DNA of 43,986 nt, taken from NCBI GenBank assembly GCA_021845665.1, contig JAJZVO010000038.1, positions 1 through 43,986 on the forward strand. The letters run 5' to 3'. The notes below the pieces were generated by a model, which did not search any database, was not told the DNA's origin, and worked only from the letters and a program-made list of their open reading frames with translations. This document shows, piece after piece, positions 33,311 to 41,348 of the stretch. The translations under genes were made by a program, and so were the position numbers. This DNA comes from Bacteroidota bacterium (GTDB taxonomy: Bacteria; Bacteroidota; Ignavibacteria; Kryptoniales; JAKASW01). Position 1 is the stretch's first letter, and each line of letters starts with the position of its first letter.

Positions 33311-35986
33311 TTACACTCGGCCAGCAGTGTTTAGCTCCGCTATTAGTTCGCTCTTCGTAAAATTCCTCCTATCGATAAAACTAAGCTTGCTTTCATAATC
33401 CTTGAGTAATTCGGACACCAGCCTGATGTTATCGGGACGCGTAAGGAGAAGCGTCTTCCCCGCGTTTCGGCACGCATTCACTACTCTTTCAGTAAGGTTA
33501 TCCGGTGTGGCATCGACCACGAGAACGACTTCCTCAGTGAACAGATTCTCAATGTCTTCAGCGAAGTTCGGGCTCATTCTTGTCGTCCTGAATCCGGCCC
33601 CGTCCATTATAGCAGTAAATAAGCTGTACAGCTGTTCATCCTCGGTGACGAAATATATCTCTTCGGCGGGGAGCGGAACCGTTACGTTCTTCTCGTGCAG
33701 ATCGGTGTGACCCGGATTAGAGTTGGGGAGGTAGACCACGATAGTTGTACCGGCACCGTAGACGCTGTCGATCCATATATTGCCGCCGTGAAGTTCAACA
33801 AGTCTTTTGGTTAAAGCGAGTCCAAGGCCGCTTCCCGAGCGGGAGTCATCCAACTGAACGAAAGGCTTGAAAAGCTTGTCGAGATCTTCTTTCTTAATAC
33901 CCGTTCCCTTGTCAATCACCCGCAATTCAGCGCCGATTCCTGACTTAACCATCTGAAGACGAACCACGCTCCCATCCGGGCTGTAGTTGATAGCATTATT
34001 CAGGAGGTTGTAAAGTATCTGCTTGAACTTCACTGTGTCGGCGACGAGTACATCGACCCCGTCCTCTAACTTGGTATCTATGGTAATGTGTTTTCGATCG
34101 AGTAACGGGCGAAGTATACGACTTATGCTTTCCACCACTTCACGCACCGAAAATTCCTGGAGGTCGAGCTTCATTTTTCCGGTTTCCACTTTCGCAAGGT
34201 CGAGGACATCATTGATGAGGCTGAGAAGGTGTTTCCCCGCCGTTACGATGTTGCCGCTGAAGTCGAGAAGAAGACCTTTATCGAGGTCTTCGGTGTCGGA
34301 ATGAATAATATCGGCGAAACCTATTATTGAATTCAGCGGGGTGCGGATCTCATGGCTCATATTTGCGAGGAATTCCGACTTGGACCGGTTCGCTGCGTCG
34401 GCTCTTTTCGCTTCCTCATCAAGTTTGGCGGCATCGGTTTTTAGTGCCAGAAGTTCACCCTGGGTGGCAAAGTAGGCCTCAAGTATCTTAGCGGCAGCGA
34501 TAACCGCTTCGACCACTTCCTGATTGGGCTTGAGCGCTACGACCGCACTGCTTACCAGATCCCTTTCTCTCACAGGCGCCGCAAGGTAGCCCTGCGCATT
34601 CACGAATTCACGCGTCGACAGATCGCTAACGAGCAACTGGGGAACATTGATGATGAATCCCGACTTTTCTTTCACTTCAAACTTATTGGACCCTGTATCA
34701 AAGCGTACCAGGGCGACTCCGTCAGCTCGTGTGATGTCCATTAAGTCCTTCAGGAATTGCCTGAGACCGTCTTCGACGAACAGGCGCCGGGCCGATTCGA
34801 ACAGCTGTTTGTAAGTCGAGAGAATGAAATCCGTGTTCTCGACAGGCTCGAATATCACCACCTGTGAGTCATAGCTTCCCCTTATGATCGTCAGCCGAGC
34901 ACGCACCTTAAGCCCGTCACGTCTCATGTAATTGAATTCGCCCGGAATTTTTGCTCCACCCGAGTTGGATTTGCCCGTCTCATCGGGTCTGACTGCCGAG
35001 GCCAGTATCTCTGCAACTTCGTCTGACTGTGCACTGCTCCCATCAAGTCCGAATATTCTGTAGAACGCACCGTTAATGGAAGTGATCTTGTAGTCCGGAT
35101 TCGGGACTTTTCCATCTGCCATTAGGATTACGATCCCGAGGTTCATACTTTCAAAAGCATCCAGGAGAAGGGAATCGGTTGCACCAAATGGTTGTTGGAC
35201 GCTGTCTTCGATGGAAGGAGAAAACACTGCAAACAGATCCCTGTCGACCTTCATTATGCCGATTCTCCTGCCGAGACTTTTACTCGAAAAGATCCGCCGG
35301 TCTTTCCCGCTCCTGTTCAACTCCTCCATCATTCCGAGAAGTTCGGACTCGTTGGACCTGTGAAATGACGTGATGAAAGCATCGTTTTCATGAACGATGT
35401 TGCCTCTGTGGTCCATGAGAGCATACGGGGTTCCGAGGTCCTTCAGTGCGGTTCTGACGACCTGTTCCATCTTATCCAAAAGAGACCGGGAGAGCTTTTC
35501 CCTGATGAGTTCCTGCATGTACCAGTATTCGGTAGGGGCAAGCTCGGCATCGCTTCTGAGTTCGATCCTGCAAGTGAAATCCTGATCGTCTACCACGAAG
35601 ACTATCATCTTACCGCTTTGCCCGCGGGCTTCACGGGTTGAGTTGTGTTTCCGATCGATATGGGCGAGTGCGTTGTCTATCCTTTCAAGAACGCTCAAAG
35701 ACTTCCCGTTCTCGGCGCCCTCGGAGAAAAGGAACTCTCCGAAGACGCTCCCGCTGAAGCTCAGCCTACTGTCTATCGAATCATAAGCCCTGGCAAGGGT
35801 CGACAGCATTCCCTTGAGGACATCCTCGAGTGAAGCATTCCTCGGAAGTTTGAGACCGGCGATGGTCTTAATTCTTCGCGATGATTCGAGTTCGTTTTCC
35901 AGGTTCCTCTGTTTTTTCATGAACCCGTATACTATCATCAACAGCAACGACAAGACTGCTGCAACCACCAGCAATGTCTCGCTCAT
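33311..35986 (-). CDS. Multi-domain sensor histidine kinase with pseudo-receiver
   Basis: An 891-aa protein. One N-terminal membrane helix (~3-22) is followed by a helical region, two PAS-like domains (YALMDHRGNIVHENDAF; LGIVILMADGKVPNPDYKI), a GAF-like part (~400-510), HisKA with H545 in NMSHEIRTPLNSIIGFAD, and HATPase with NNAINYSPDG, DKGTGI and GSGLGLALTKRLVELHGG. The final ~125 residues have a receiver-like layout starting IYFVTEDEQLYSLF. The phospho-acceptor region is irregular (VVLVVDATPDN) and the conserved Lys is not clear, so it is probably not a normal phosphate acceptor. The gene follows a second degenerate receiver by 22 bases. Confidence 0.85.
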   Translation of the reverse strand: MSETLLVVAAVLSLLLMIVYGFMKKQRNLENELESSRRIKTIAGLKLPRNASLEDVLKGMLSTLARAYDSIDSRLSFSGSVFGEFLFSEGAENGKSLSVLERIDNALAHIDRKHNSTREARGQSGKMIVFVVDDQDFTCRIELRSDAELAPTEYWYMQELIREKLSRSLLDKMEQVVRTALKDLGTPYALMDHRGNIVHENDAFITSFHRSNESELLGMMEELNRSGKDRRIFSSKSLGRRIGIMKVDRDLFAVFSPSIEDSVQQPFGATDSLLLDAFESMNLGIVILMADGKVPNPDYKITSINGAFYRIFGLDGSSAQSDEVAEILASAVRPDETGKSNSGGAKIPGEFNYMRRDGLKVRARLTIIRGSYDSQVVIFEPVENTDFILSTYKQLFESARRLFVEDGLRQFLKDLMDITRADGVALVRFDTGSNKFEVKEKSGFIINVPQLLVSDLSTREFVNAQGYLAAPVRERDLVSSAVVALKPNQEVVEAVIAAAKILEAYFATQGELLALKTDAAKLDEEAKRADAANRSKSEFLANMSHEIRTPLNSIIGFADIIHSDTEDLDKGLLLDFSGNIVTAGKHLLSLINDVLDLAKVETGKMKLDLQEFSVREVVESISRILRPLLDRKHITIDTKLEDGVDVLVADTVKFKQILYNLLNNAINYSPDGSVVRLQMVKSGIGAELRVIDKGTGIKKEDLDKLFKPFVQLDDSRSGSGLGLALTKRLVELHGGNIWIDSVYGAGTTIVVYLPNSNPGHTDLHEKNVTVPLPAEEIYFVTEDEQLYSLFTAIMDGAGFRTTRMSPNFAEDIENLFTEEVVLVVDATPDNLTERVVNACRNAGKTLLLTRPDNIRLVSELLKDYESKLSFIDRRNFTKSELIAELNTAGRV

Positions 35987-36008
35987 TTAATGCCTCCTCG
36001 AAAATGTA

Positions 36009-36374
36009 TCAACTGGAGTATTCGAGTGCGTCAACGATCCAGTTGATATAGTTCTTCCGAAGAAGTTTCTCGGCAGCCGATCTCACCCTGTCGGGCTCGT
36101 CGCCGGAATCGCGGTCTCCGGCGGCAGTCTGAACGTATTCGGGCTCCACAAAGAGGATGGGCATGCTGCTCTTAAGAGAATCTATCTTCGGTTCGTCTGC
36201 ATATTTGGATTCGACGATGAACAGGTCCATTCTTCCGGTGATGGCGCGTGCGCTCGCCTCCGCGGGTGTATCGACAAATTCCAGTTCGTACTTGGGATGC
36301 GGAAACGCTCTTACGATAAGCTTCAGCGTGTCCGAATTCTCTATGAATACGAGTGTTCTGCAGACCAACGACAT
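36009..36374 (-). CDS. Stand-alone pseudo-receiver protein
   Basis: A 121-aa protein from ATG 36374 (ten codons further upstream are open to 36404). It has the alternating strand/helix layout of a CheY-like receiver: RTLVFIENSDTLKL, LEFVDTPAEASARA, MDLFIVESKYAD and MPILFVEPE. The acidic pair after strand 1 is E-N and the phospho-Asp after strand 3 is Glu (FIVE), so it cannot be phosphorylated in the usual way. It is transcribed with the downstream kinase, whose own C-terminus is also a degenerate receiver. Confidence 0.55.
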   Translation of the reverse strand: MSLVCRTLVFIENSDTLKLIVRAFPHPKYELEFVDTPAEASARAITGRMDLFIVESKYADEPKIDSLKSSMPILFVEPEYVQTAAGDRDSGDEPDRVRSAAEKLLRKNYINWIVDALEYSS

Positions 36375-36557
36375 TTCTATTTCCTTTCGATTTATCCCAT
36401 GCAAAATCGTGCCATGATCTGGGGCTCCATTATCTTCGCGGCGGGTGCAGTAAGCGCCTGGAATACAGTTGGTTACGAGTCAGCCCCGATTAGTTGGATG
36501 AACTGGCTTCTGAAAATGGTGTAAAGATTACTGGAGGGTCGGAAATTTTAGCGTATC

Positions 36558-38162
36558 TCAGGCGGGGATTCCCGGCTTTACGAAGATTACCTCTTCCCTG
36601 TCCATGAAAACAGCCCCGGGTTGGCCTTTGGCTTTCTTGACGAACTTTCTCATTGTATAGGAAACAGGTACAATGCCGCTTGTCCGGGCTTTGCTGTAAT
36701 GTGCGGCGATGCGGGCAGCGAATTCGAGGACCGCCTTCTGCGGATACTCCCTCGATCCGTTCCTTATAATGACATGCGAGCCCGATACGCCCCTCGCGTG
36801 AAGGAAGACGTCGTTTGGTTTCGCGAAGCCGAATGTGAGCTCATCGTTGTTCTTCGCGTCCTTGCCCACGTAAATCAGGTATCCACTTGTCTCAAATTCC
36901 CTGAACGGACTCCTCGCCTCCTCGCGCGCTTTCTCCCTCTTCGACATTAAGGTAATCGCTTCAACGTCGGCGCTGGTCTCCACATTTCCGAGTTCCGCTT
37001 CCACCTTTGCGAGCTCCTTCTTCACCTCCTCTTTTCGGGCAAACGCCTGGCGATATGACTCGCGTGCTTTCTTTGCCTTCTCGTAGTAGACTTGTGCGTT
37101 TTGGACTCCTGATAGTCCGGGATCAAGACTGATTCTCTCGCCGGTGTTCGCGTCCACGAACGAGTCCGCGCCCTTCTGCACTTCCGCTAAATGTGCCATT
37201 ATATTGTCGGCGAACATCCTGTATTTCGACTCCCTGTTCCCGGAAATATCTTTCTCAATCTTTCCGATTGTCTTGAGAAGCTCATCTTTGCGTCCGGACA
37301 GCCTCTCCGTCAAACCATCCCTGAGTCTTACATCGCCTTCATGCCTTTCAGCATTGACCGAGTAGGCGGCGACACAGAGGTTGACCGAATCGTATCTCTC
37401 GTCTCTAAATAGACTCAGGTGATGTAACTCGATAAGACTCATCGCCAGAGGGTTGTCCCCGTCGTAGTATATCCTCGGTACCGGACGGGAAAGCTCGTCA
37501 AGGATATTTGTAACCGCGTCAAACAAGCTCGAAGCTGTGTCACGGCTTATTTCGGTTCCCTTCGGGCCGGCACTTTTCATAAGTTCTTCACCACCTGTCC
37601 GGTAGAACGCCTCCTTGCCGAGTTCGCCGGAGAAAGGTGGAATAACTCCCGTCAGTTTCTGAAGAGGATTGCCGGATCCGTTTTCGAAGGCCGCGGCAAA
37701 ATCATCTGCGCTTCCCTCCCACCGAGCTTTGCCCGAATAGCCCGCAAAGTTGAACTCTTTTTTGGATTTGCCGAGAAAGGCTTCTTCCAGTTTGCCCGCG
37801 GCGTCGACAAGATATACATTCGCGTGAGGGCCGAACAGGTTAACTACCATCAACTTTTCATCGCTCAAGCCGAAGACGATCGTCCTCTCATTCATAAGAA
37901 CATCGATTCGGAGAACGGTGCGGTCGACAACGTTCCTCAGGACGTTGGCTCCGGTGTGGCGTTTCGGCGCCTGCCGGAGGAAGAAGAAGTTCGCGCGCGG
38001 CTTGCAGGATACGACGAGTACCTTCGGCTGTTCTTCCTCTTTCTTCAAGATCAGTTCAAGCGTATTCTCGACTCTCGTGAAGCTCGCGCCCACGACCGAC
38101 GTTACGATCTCTCCGCGGATTTCATCGACGAGGGCTTTGAGTGTAAAATAGTTATTCACCAT
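36558..38162 (-). CDS. rqcH: NFACT/RqcH-family ribosome quality control protein
   Basis: A 534-aa protein. Members of this family bind stalled 50S-peptidyl-tRNA complexes and add C-terminal Ala tails. The NFACT-N domain is at the start (NYFTLKALVDEIRGEIV), a long coiled coil at ~290-420 (KKAKESYR-type helices), and the NFACT-R domain at the end: GYLIYVGKDAKNNDELTFGF, HARGVSGSHVIIRNG and SYTMRKFVKKAKGQPGAVF. ATG 38162 is chosen; a TTG three codons upstream is possible. It is divergent from the alkyltransferase-like gene, with a repeat hairpin between. Confidence 0.88.
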   Translation of the reverse strand: MVNNYFTLKALVDEIRGEIVTSVVGASFTRVENTLELILKKEEEQPKVLVVSCKPRANFFFLRQAPKRHTGANVLRNVVDRTVLRIDVLMNERTIVFGLSDEKLMVVNLFGPHANVYLVDAAGKLEEAFLGKSKKEFNFAGYSGKARWEGSADDFAAAFENGSGNPLQKLTGVIPPFSGELGKEAFYRTGGEELMKSAGPKGTEISRDTASSLFDAVTNILDELSRPVPRIYYDGDNPLAMSLIELHHLSLFRDERYDSVNLCVAAYSVNAERHEGDVRLRDGLTERLSGRKDELLKTIGKIEKDISGNRESKYRMFADNIMAHLAEVQKGADSFVDANTGERISLDPGLSGVQNAQVYYEKAKKARESYRQAFARKEEVKKELAKVEAELGNVETSADVEAITLMSKREKAREEARSPFREFETSGYLIYVGKDAKNNDELTFGFAKPNDVFLHARGVSGSHVIIRNGSREYPQKAVLEFAARIAAHYSKARTSGIVPVSYTMRKFVKKAKGQPGAVFMDREEVIFVKPGIPA

Positions 38163-38198
38163 GGGACGCAATCAAGTTAACGAAAGTGCCGGAGAATA

Positions 38199-38232
38199 GT
38201 GCGACTCACTTCCAAAGTGAATCGTAGTTTCA
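38199..38232. repeat. Imperfect hairpin of the CTGCGACTCACC family
   Basis: GTGCGACTCACTT, loop CCA, then AAGTGAATCGTAGTTT. Two of the pairs have become a mismatch and a wobble. Here the genes on either side are divergent, so a terminator role does not explain it. Confidence 0.45.
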
Positions 38233-38244
38233 TAAATTTCATTG

Positions 38245-38628
38245 ATGAAGAATTATCCCGAGTCATACCTGACGATTTGGAAAGCTGTCAAAGGAGTGCG
38301 CAAGGGACGCGTTGCTACCTACGGACAGATAGCGAAGATCTGCGAATTGAGAGGCCATGCGAGGCTTGTCGGCTATGCTCTTCATAACCTTCCGGCCAAC
38401 TCCGGCGTACCGTGGCACAGGATCATAAACTCGAAAGGGATGATTTCTCTTCCCAGGCACACGGGCGGCTATGAGAGACAGAAGAAGTTGCTTGAGCGGG
38501 AAGGGATCGTCTTCAAGAACGAGAAGATCGACCTTGCGAAGTACGGAGCAGGAAACAATTCAGGTACGAGGACCCGAAAAGCGCGCAGCGCTAAGGGCAA
38601 TCCCGTCGAGAGAATGAAAAGGAACTGA
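38245..38628 (+). CDS. Alkyltransferase-like (ATL) DNA repair protein
   Basis: A 127-aa member of the O6-methylguanine methyltransferase fold. The DNA-binding helix region (GRVATYGQIAKICELRGHAR) and arginine finger are kept, but the acceptor motif PCHR is PWHR (W57 in GVPWHRIINSKG). This is the mark of ATL proteins, which bind alkylated guanine and hand it to nucleotide excision repair instead of repairing it. The last ~25 residues are basic and probably unfolded. ATG 38245 is chosen over TTG 38242. There is no clear ribosome-binding site. Confidence 0.88.
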   Translation: MKNYPESYLTIWKAVKGVRKGRVATYGQIAKICELRGHARLVGYALHNLPANSGVPWHRIINSKGMISLPRHTGGYERQKKLLEREGIVFKNEKIDLAKYGAGNNSGTRTRKARSAKGNPVERMKRN

Positions 38629-38644
38629 CGATGAAGGAGACACA

Positions 38645-38705
38645 AACAATCTGCTGCGCGCCATGCTCCATGCGCTACGCACCAAGCCCTTGGCGCCATG
38701 CGTGA
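38645..38705 (+). repeat. ATGCGC-type short-period repeat
   Basis: A run of GCGCCATGCTCC, ATGCGCTACGCACC, AAGCCC, TTGGCGCCATGCG. Each unit is a variant of GCNCCAT/GC. The start codon of the YbaK gene lies inside it (38698). Confidence 0.4.
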
Positions 38706-39183
38706 AGACTACCCGGTAACTACCGCGATACGCGAGCTAAGGGCTGCGGGAGTCGCGTTTGTCCCGCACCTATACAACTACGTCGAACATGGTGGCACGC
38801 GTGTGTCGGCGGAATCGCTCGGCGTGCAGGAGCACAGCGTGATAAAGACTATCGTCATGGAGACGGACGAGAAGAAGCCGCTATTAGTGCTGATGCACGG
38901 CGACCTTGAAGTGTCGACCAAGCAGCTCGCCAGAGTTATCGGCGTAAAGCGCGTCGACCTCTGCACTCCGGACGCCGGACAGCGCCACACGGGCTATCTC
39001 TTCGGCGGGACGAGCCCGTTCGGGACGAGAAAGAAGCTCCCGGTTTATGCTGAGAAAACGATCTTCGATTTGCCGAAGATATACATCAACGGCGGGAAGA
39101 GAGGGTTCCTTGTCGAGATAGCTCCGAAGGAGCTCAAGAAAGTGTGCGGCGCAACGGAAGTGGAGGTGGGAATTTGGGAATGA
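38698..39183 (+). CDS. ybaK: YbaK/EbsC-type aminoacyl-tRNA deacylase
   Basis: A 161-aa Cys-tRNA(Pro)/aminoacyl-tRNA editing domain that hydrolyses mischarged tRNA. Key parts are SVIKTIVM (catalytic Lys region), LVLMHGDLEVSTKQLAR, and the binding loop GYLFGGTSPFGTRKKLPVY. The length is normal for a free-standing domain. The ATG at 38698 arises from a short-period repeat and has no ribosome-binding site, so the true start may differ slightly; the YPVTTAIRELRAAGVAF start of the fold is intact either way. Confidence 0.88.
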   Translation: MREDYPVTTAIRELRAAGVAFVPHLYNYVEHGGTRVSAESLGVQEHSVIKTIVMETDEKKPLLVLMHGDLEVSTKQLARVIGVKRVDLCTPDAGQRHTGYLFGGTSPFGTRKKLPVYAEKTIFDLPKIYINGGKRGFLVEIAPKELKKVCGATEVEVGIWE

Positions 39184-39236
39184 GGGGATGGTGGAATAAG
39201 GGATTGTTGCAGAAATGGGTTAATGGATTGGGGGAC
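39175..39236 (+). repeat. TGGAAT-type short-period repeat
   Basis: The units GGGAATGAG, GGGATGGTGG, AATAAGGGATTG, TTGCAGAAATGG and GTTAATGGATTGG resemble those at 12205-12270. The tract fills the whole gap between the YbaK gene and the convergent toxin gene. Confidence 0.5.
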
Positions 39237-39662
39237 TTAGGATGTTGCGGCTGACTTCAAAGGATTGATGATCTTAACGGTCCGAATTATCTGACCCGCG
39301 TTCAGGTCTTCCGTGTAGAGCGACTCGCACTTGGCGCTTTCAGCTGACACAACGATAAGCGAATCCCAGAACGAAAGCTTGTACTGGAGGCTCGCATCTA
39401 CCGCCTCATTAATAAGATCCTTCCCTACAACAACCACCTCCATGTTCTCAAACATGTGAATAATACTCTTGACGAGAAGCGGATCAACGTGCAGCTTGAC
39501 CGTTGCAGCCACATAAAATTCCTGAAGAACCTGCGTAGATATGACGGCGTCACCGGCAATGGCCTTCTGTTTAAACAGATCGCGTGCGAGAGCACGCTTT
39601 TTCACATCCCTTTTGTCGAGCTGATATATCAGTATGTTCGTATCGAAGAAAGCTCTAGACAC
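39237..39662 (-). CDS. vapC: VapC-type PIN-domain toxin
   Basis: A 141-aa PIN-domain ribonuclease. The acidic Mg site is complete: D7 in FFDTN, E48 in QVLQEF, D100 in FWDSLI and D119 in TEDLN. VapC toxins cleave RNA (often tRNA or rRNA) and are held by the antitoxin. The start is taken as GTG 39662, which overlaps the antitoxin stop by 8 bases (GTGTCTAG); an open extension to 39737 would lie inside the antitoxin gene. Overlap and order (antitoxin first) are typical. Confidence 0.9.
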   Translation of the reverse strand: MSRAFFDTNILIYQLDKRDVKKRALARDLFKQKAIAGDAVISTQVLQEFYVAATVKLHVDPLLVKSIIHMFENMEVVVVGKDLINEAVDASLQYKLSFWDSLIVVSAESAKCESLYTEDLNAGQIIRTVKIINPLKSAATS

Positions 39663-39879
39663 GGTACAAGTCTTCGCGCTTCCATTTTTTCGTGCCGCCA
39701 GGCATTTCCGCCTTATCCATAAGAAGGTAGCATTCATCGACCCATTTACCGGAATTCCGCGTCACGGTTTGCTCGAGAAGCCGGCGAATGAGCGAATTCA
39801 GCGTCAGGTTGTGTTTGCGGGCGTACTCACGTCCGGCTTTGATAATCTTCTCGTCCAGAGCAAGCGTAATATTCTTCAT
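39655..39879 (-). CDS. vapB: VapB-type antitoxin, ribbon-helix-helix
   Basis: A 74-aa protein. The N-terminus MKNITLALDEKIIKAGREYA, followed by RKHNLTLNSLIRRLLEQTV, is a ribbon-helix-helix DNA-binding fold; the tail (WVDECYLLMDKA...KWKREDLYRV) should wrap the toxin. GGAAGG precedes the ATG. It ends with TAG, within which the toxin gene begins. It probably represses its own promoter, which lies 18 bases upstream. Confidence 0.85.
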   Translation of the reverse strand: MKNITLALDEKIIKAGREYARKHNLTLNSLIRRLLEQTVTRNSGKWVDECYLLMDKAEMPGGTKKWKREDLYRV

Positions 39880-39896
39880 CGCCTTCCTTTTTACAC

Positions 39897-39936
39897 ATAA
39901 TAAGTGCGACAGGGGTGTTTGTCAAGCCGCCTGACA
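39897..39936 (-). promoter_or_regulatory. Strong promoter and operator of the vapBC pair
   Basis: On the minus strand TTGACA (39920-39925), a 17-base spacer and TATTAT (39897-39902): one mismatch from consensus, the best promoter in the window. TGTCA and TGACA (39920-39924, 39932-39936) form an inverted repeat with a 7-base spacer over the -35, a natural site for the ribbon-helix-helix antitoxin. Confidence 0.75.
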
Positions 39937-40106
39937 TTAATGAGCAGTTCCACTTGTCCATAGAATCGGAATGCAGCTGATGCCAAACCCACACCTCAGT
40001 ACCACACTCTGTGAGTGTGTGATATGTGACCGTTACCCGCTTGGGCAAACGCAAAGACTGCTGCGGTCACAAAGAGGTGAGGTCAAGCGGCCTCGCCTCG
40101 GAATTC
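39937..40106. other. Intergenic region upstream of vapB
   Basis: No gene. It contains ACACTC-TGTG-AGTGT at about 40004-40019 and an 8-bp inverted repeat TGTGACCG (40025-40032) with CGGTCACA (40064-40071). The latter uses the same GTGACCG word as the palindromes upstream of polA. Either could end the type IX gene transcript coming from the right. Confidence 0.35.
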
Positions 40107-40137
40107 CACCATTCTGTTCTTCCACTATTCCAGCCTT
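40107..40137 (-). repeat. TGGAAT-type short-period repeat, reverse
   Basis: On the minus strand GGCTGGAATAGTGGAAG, AACAGAATGGTGGAATT. It is the mirror-strand counterpart of the tracts at 12205 and 39175, just after the end of the second type IX gene. Confidence 0.45.
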
Positions 40138-40139
40138 TG

Positions 40140-41342
40140 TTACTTCATCATCAGCATTTTTCTCACCTGGTTTATACCGGGTGCTGTCAATCGGTAGAAG
40201 TAGACTCCGCTTGCCAGATTATCTCCGTTGAACTCTGCCGCATGAATCCCCGCCGACTGGTAGCCGTTTAATAACGTCACGACTTTCCTCCCGAGCACAT
40301 CGTACACCGTCAACGTCACGTTGCCAGCTTGGAGAAGGTTATAGCTGATCATCGTTGTCGGGTTGAACGGGTTTGGATAGTTCTGTACCAGGCCATTGAT
40401 CTTTTGCTGACCGCTGATTGCTGACTGCTGATTACCACTACTCATGTTCGGCATCTTTCCCGTTTTCGGATCGACGTACATCTTGAGCGCATTTTCAGCG
40501 TCAGATATTTCCATCGGTGTTGAAAGAGAGGCATTCTGTACGACATCGTCCAAGATCGAAGAAGCCCGGTTAGCGTCGTTTTTGTTGAATAGCGCGATGT
40601 AGAAGTTGTTCAACTCTGCCTTTTCCGCGAGCGCTGTATTCGGATTGGAATCCATAATGCCGTCGTTCACAAGCTTCGCGTCATTGATGTCGCCTTCCCT
40701 TAAATACAGATTCGAAAGAAGGAGTTTATCTTCCCTGGCGGCCTGGCTCGGCAGGGTCTTGAAGTATTTTATTATGTCCGGCCTTGTCGTACTGTCGGCA
40801 CAACTGTAAAGATAGACATAACCCGCTTCTGCCTCGGGATGTCTGCCAAGGTAAGACCTGAAGAAGTCCTCCGCCTCCTTATGCCTCCGCTTCTCAAGGT
40901 ACTTGATCCCAATCGAAAGAGAGTCAAAGGAAGCTGCTGTACCTGTCTTCAAATTGTTTGTCGCGTTCGGAGAATTACCCGGCGAAGCGCTCGCTACGAT
41001 GGGCGGCTTCACCGTTTCTTTAAGCCGGGATTGAGCCGAAGGAGTCGGAAATCCTGACCAGAAATCGGTCGATACATAAGGAACGACATTGATTGATGAC
41101 CCCGAACCGGTCTGGAAAATCGCGTTGCTCGGATTCCCGCCGTTCCAATAGTCCCCGTAAGCGTCCAGATTGCTCACCGTGCTGTACCATGTGTTCAGCG
41201 CCACGTCGACATCGTTGTCATAAATACTGCTTGTTCCGTAAGGAGGGTACGGCTCACCGATATCGGGATAGCTGTTCTGGTACACCATGACGCCGATCTG
41301 GCAATGGGTAATCCGGTTGTTTCTCCCTCCAGAGCTGTCCAC
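40140..41342 (-). CDS. C-terminal fragment of second type IX-secreted protein
   Basis: A 400-aa open frame that continues the beta-helix fragment after an in-frame TAG at 41349-41351 (two codons, then GTG). It contains the end of the beta-helix (GGRNNRITHCQIGVM), a TPR-like region (EKRRHKEAEDFFRSYLGRHP, LREGDINDAKLV), the shared YVDPKTGKMP, and a type IX sorting domain (YPNPFNPTTMISYNLL, VYDVLGRKVV, SGVYFYRLTAPG). A linker of about ten residues (NQQSAISGQQ) is coded by a CAGTCAGCAATCAGC-type DNA repeat and is absent from the paralogue at 12384-13262. It has no signal peptide of its own. Confidence 0.8.
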   Translation of the reverse strand: MDSSGGRNNRITHCQIGVMVYQNSYPDIGEPYPPYGTSSIYDNDVDVALNTWYSTVSNLDAYGDYWNGGNPSNAIFQTGSGSSINVVPYVSTDFWSGFPTPSAQSRLKETVKPPIVASASPGNSPNATNNLKTGTAASFDSLSIGIKYLEKRRHKEAEDFFRSYLGRHPEAEAGYVYLYSCADSTTRPDIIKYFKTLPSQAAREDKLLLSNLYLREGDINDAKLVNDGIMDSNPNTALAEKAELNNFYIALFNKNDANRASSILDDVVQNASLSTPMEISDAENALKMYVDPKTGKMPNMSSGNQQSAISGQQKINGLVQNYPNPFNPTTMISYNLLQAGNVTLTVYDVLGRKVVTLLNGYQSAGIHAAEFNGDNLASGVYFYRLTAPGINQVRKMLMMK

Positions 41343-41348
41343 GTTTTC

